Below, in pieces: positions 62,546-64,000 of a DNA stretch of 64,000 nucleotides. The stretch lies in the NCBI RefSeq assembly GCF_003814875.1, contig NZ_RKQF01000001.1, positions 3,534,001 to 3,598,000 of the forward strand, written 5' to 3'. The position numbers and the translations under genes are program-made. This DNA is from Streptomyces sp. Ag109_O5-1. GTDB taxonomy: Bacteria > Actinomycetota > Actinomycetes > Streptomycetales > Streptomycetaceae. Within the stretch, counting starts at the first letter, position 1, and the number at the start of each line of letters is the position of its first letter. The notes beneath the pieces were generated by a model. The model was not told the DNA's origin. It searched no databases and saw only the letters and a list, made by a program, of their open reading frames with translations.

Positions 62546-64000
62546 TCATGCGGGCACCCGGACACCCGCCAGGTTCCCCAGCATCCGCCGGGTGCTCGGC
62601 CCCACCACCGCGGCCCATTCCTCCGGGGTGTCGGTGAGCCAGCGGGCCATCAGCGCGGCGAATCCGGGCACGTGCCGGCCGAGGTCGACCAGGCCGCGGT
62701 CGAAGCGGGTCGCCCCGTCAGGGGTGCGGACGAGCAGCATCCCGGTGCGTCTGACCAGCTCACGCATCTCGTCGGCGGCGTCCTCGCGCTGGACGGCGGC
62801 CGCGTGCAGCAGCGCGTCGAGCACGCCCGGATCCCGCTCACGGGCGAGCAGGAACTCCAGCAGTTCCCGGCGCAGTGGCCGCGAGGCGGGGGTGCCGGCC
62901 GCGCCGAGCACGGTCGCCAGGGCCGCCCGCACCGGCTCGGGGCCGTCGTCGAGCAGTCCGGTGACCAGTGGCAGGAGGCCGGCGCGGGCCTCGGCGCCCC
63001 GGTCGAGACGGCGCTCGACGTACCCGGCCACCTGCCCGGCGAGCCCGGGCCGCAGCTCGGCGGCCTCCAGGACCAGTTCGGTGACCCGCTGGGCGAAGCC
63101 GGGCGTGGTGACATCGGCGAGGGTGCGCAGCATCTGTCCGGCGTCGGGTCCGCGCAGCCGGGCGCGGAAGGCCTCCAGTACCTCTTCGGGATGGGTGGCC
63201 AGGGCGGGTACCAGCGCGGCGGGCGTGAGCTGGGGGTCGCCGGTGGTGAAGTGCCGTAGCGCCTGCGGGAGATGGCGGGAGCGGGTCGCGGGGTCCCGGA
63301 TCAGCAGGGCGAGCGCGCCGCCGTGCACGGTGCAGTCGGCGGGGCGGGCGAGCAGGGCGAGCGCGGCATAGCGGAGCAGTCCGCGGTCGGGCTCGCCGCG
63401 GACGTGCGGGGCGGCACGCAGCCCGTGGGCGACGGCGGCCACCCGGCGGGCCGGGCGCTCGTCGTGCGCCCAGCGGTCGACGGCCCGGCACACCGCGGAC
63501 GGCTCGTCCTCGGCGAGCACGGCGAGCAGTTCGTCGCCCCGCCGGTGCGCGGCGTCGACCAGCACCTCGGTCAGCTCGTCCAGCGCCCCGTGCCGATGCG
63601 TGTGCAGCAGCGCCTGCGCCGCGGTCGCCACGGTGGCGTGCGGCGTCGCGGGCAACGGCCGCTCGTCGTCGAACCACCGGGTCAGATACGGCTGTACGGC
63701 GGCGGGGTCGGCGGCGAGCAGCCGGGCGACGGCGTCCAGGTAGCGCGGGAGCGTGTCCTCGGTACCCTCCGCGGTCGGCCGGGCTCCGAACCGACCGAGG
63801 CCCACGCTCTCCGGCAGCGGCTCGTCCGCGAGCACCAACCGCCGCAGCAGATCGAAGCGTTCGGTGTCGGGCAGGGCGAGCGCGGTCCAGAAGTCCGGCC
63901 CGAACTCGGCGGGAGCGGTGCGCTGCCGGCCGGCGGCCCGGCCCACGACCCGGTCGGCGAGCAGCCGCAGCACGCCGGTGTACGGCGTGGCGTCGGGCAG
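62546..64000 (-). CDS. Helical-repeat (HEAT-like) hypothetical protein, 5' end beyond the window
   Basis: The C-terminal 484 residues of a protein whose frame runs without a stop to the window edge. It is Ala/Leu/Arg-rich and entirely helical, with regularly spaced helical pairs (for example LLPLVTGLLDDGPEPVRAAL and LLEFLLARERDPGVLDALL), suggestive of HEAT/ARM-type repeats. Conserved-looking segments include RYLDAVARLL near the start and GRHVPGFAALMARWL near the end. Catalytic motifs are absent in the visible part; an enzymatic N-terminus may lie outside. Function unknown. Confidence 0.75.
   Translation of the reverse strand: MPDATPYTGVLRLLADRVVGRAAGRQRTAPAEFGPDFWTALALPDTERFDLLRRLVLADEPLPESVGLGRFGARPTAEGTEDTLPRYLDAVARLLAADPAAVQPYLTRWFDDERPLPATPHATVATAAQALLHTHRHGALDELTEVLVDAAHRRGDELLAVLAEDEPSAVCRAVDRWAHDERPARRVAAVAHGLRAAPHVRGEPDRGLLRYAALALLARPADCTVHGGALALLIRDPATRSRHLPQALRHFTTGDPQLTPAALVPALATHPEEVLEAFRARLRGPDAGQMLRTLADVTTPGFAQRVTELVLEAAELRPGLAGQVAGYVERRLDRGAEARAGLLPLVTGLLDDGPEPVRAALATVLGAAGTPASRPLRRELLEFLLARERDPGVLDALLHAAAVQREDAADEMRELVRRTGMLLVRTPDGATRFDRGLVDLGRHVPGFAALMARWLTDTPEEWAAVVGPSTRRMLGNLAGVRVPA

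Overview
This window is chromosomal DNA from a Streptomyces. The evidence is very high GC with GC-rich third codon positions, frequent GTG starts, translational overlaps of the ATGA/GTGA type, and a gene order (recA-recX, lhr-nei, rimO-pgsA-cinA-clgR, ftsK, osaB-osaA, rnj-dapA-thyX-dapB, rpsO-pnp, ribF) that follows the S. coelicolor SCO5711-SCO5770 region. Most of it is conserved core chromosome, with one probable accessory insertion.

Region by region. (1) 1-1800: recX (cut by the window edge) and recA on the minus strand, with an SOS-type LexA box inside the recA promoter. (2) 2318-5716: a plus-strand cassette of a small helical protein, a polyprenyl diphosphate synthase, a DUF2236 (latex-clearing-protein-like) haem oxygenase and a polytopic membrane protein. 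(3) 5789-7297: an AI-2E/PerM family transporter and a DUF3046 protein. (4) 7360-11728: a broken tyrosine-integrase remnant beside an FdhF/YdeP molybdopterin oxidoreductase and a convergent FUSC transporter; this looks like an old mobile insertion. (5) 11841-14707: a toroid-fold hypothetical protein and an AraC regulator-azlC-azlD operon. (6) 15150-22425: Lhr helicase, Nei glycosylase, an SDR enzyme and two small unknowns. (7) 22616-25866: the rimO-pgsA-cinA operon followed by clgR. (8) 25959-29804: a RodZ-like HTH protein and the FtsK/SpoIIIE translocase. (9) 29929-39498: the osmoadaptation pair OsaB and OsaA (OsaA has a giant poly-HAMP sensor array), facing a divergent ATPase/PAS/GAF/PP2C phosphatase. 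(10) 39570-45635: tRNA-Thr(GGT), a degenerate DegT-like gene and a complete 16S-23S-5S rRNA operon on the minus strand with a tandem-promoter leader. (11) 46122-53769: RNase J, dapA, thyX, two small membrane or PH-domain proteins, a TPR membrane protein, dapB and an M16 peptidase. (12) 53766-56625: pnp and rpsO. (13) 56895-64000: a DUF397-like protein, a large Pro/Gln-rich MinD-type ATPase (SCO5717 type), ribF and a partial HEAT-like protein.

Functional themes: DNA repair and chromosome segregation (RecA, RecX, Lhr, Nei, FtsK); RNA turnover and translation (RNase J, PNPase, S15, RimO, rRNA); lysine/diaminopimelate and dTMP synthesis (DapA, DapB, ThyX); and osmotic or envelope stress signalling (OsaAB, the PP2C phosphatase, ClgR). 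Items most worth a second look are the prenyl synthase-DUF2236 cassette, the integrase scar, two GGGAAC-N18-GTT promoter-like elements in front of osaB, the catalytically gutted DegT gene behind the rRNA operon, an 11-bp tandem repeat beside thyX, and the SCO5717-type ATPase standing without the type VII secretion genes that I recall lying between it and rpsO in S. coelicolor. I saw no CRISPR array, no intact insertion sequence and no replication origin.
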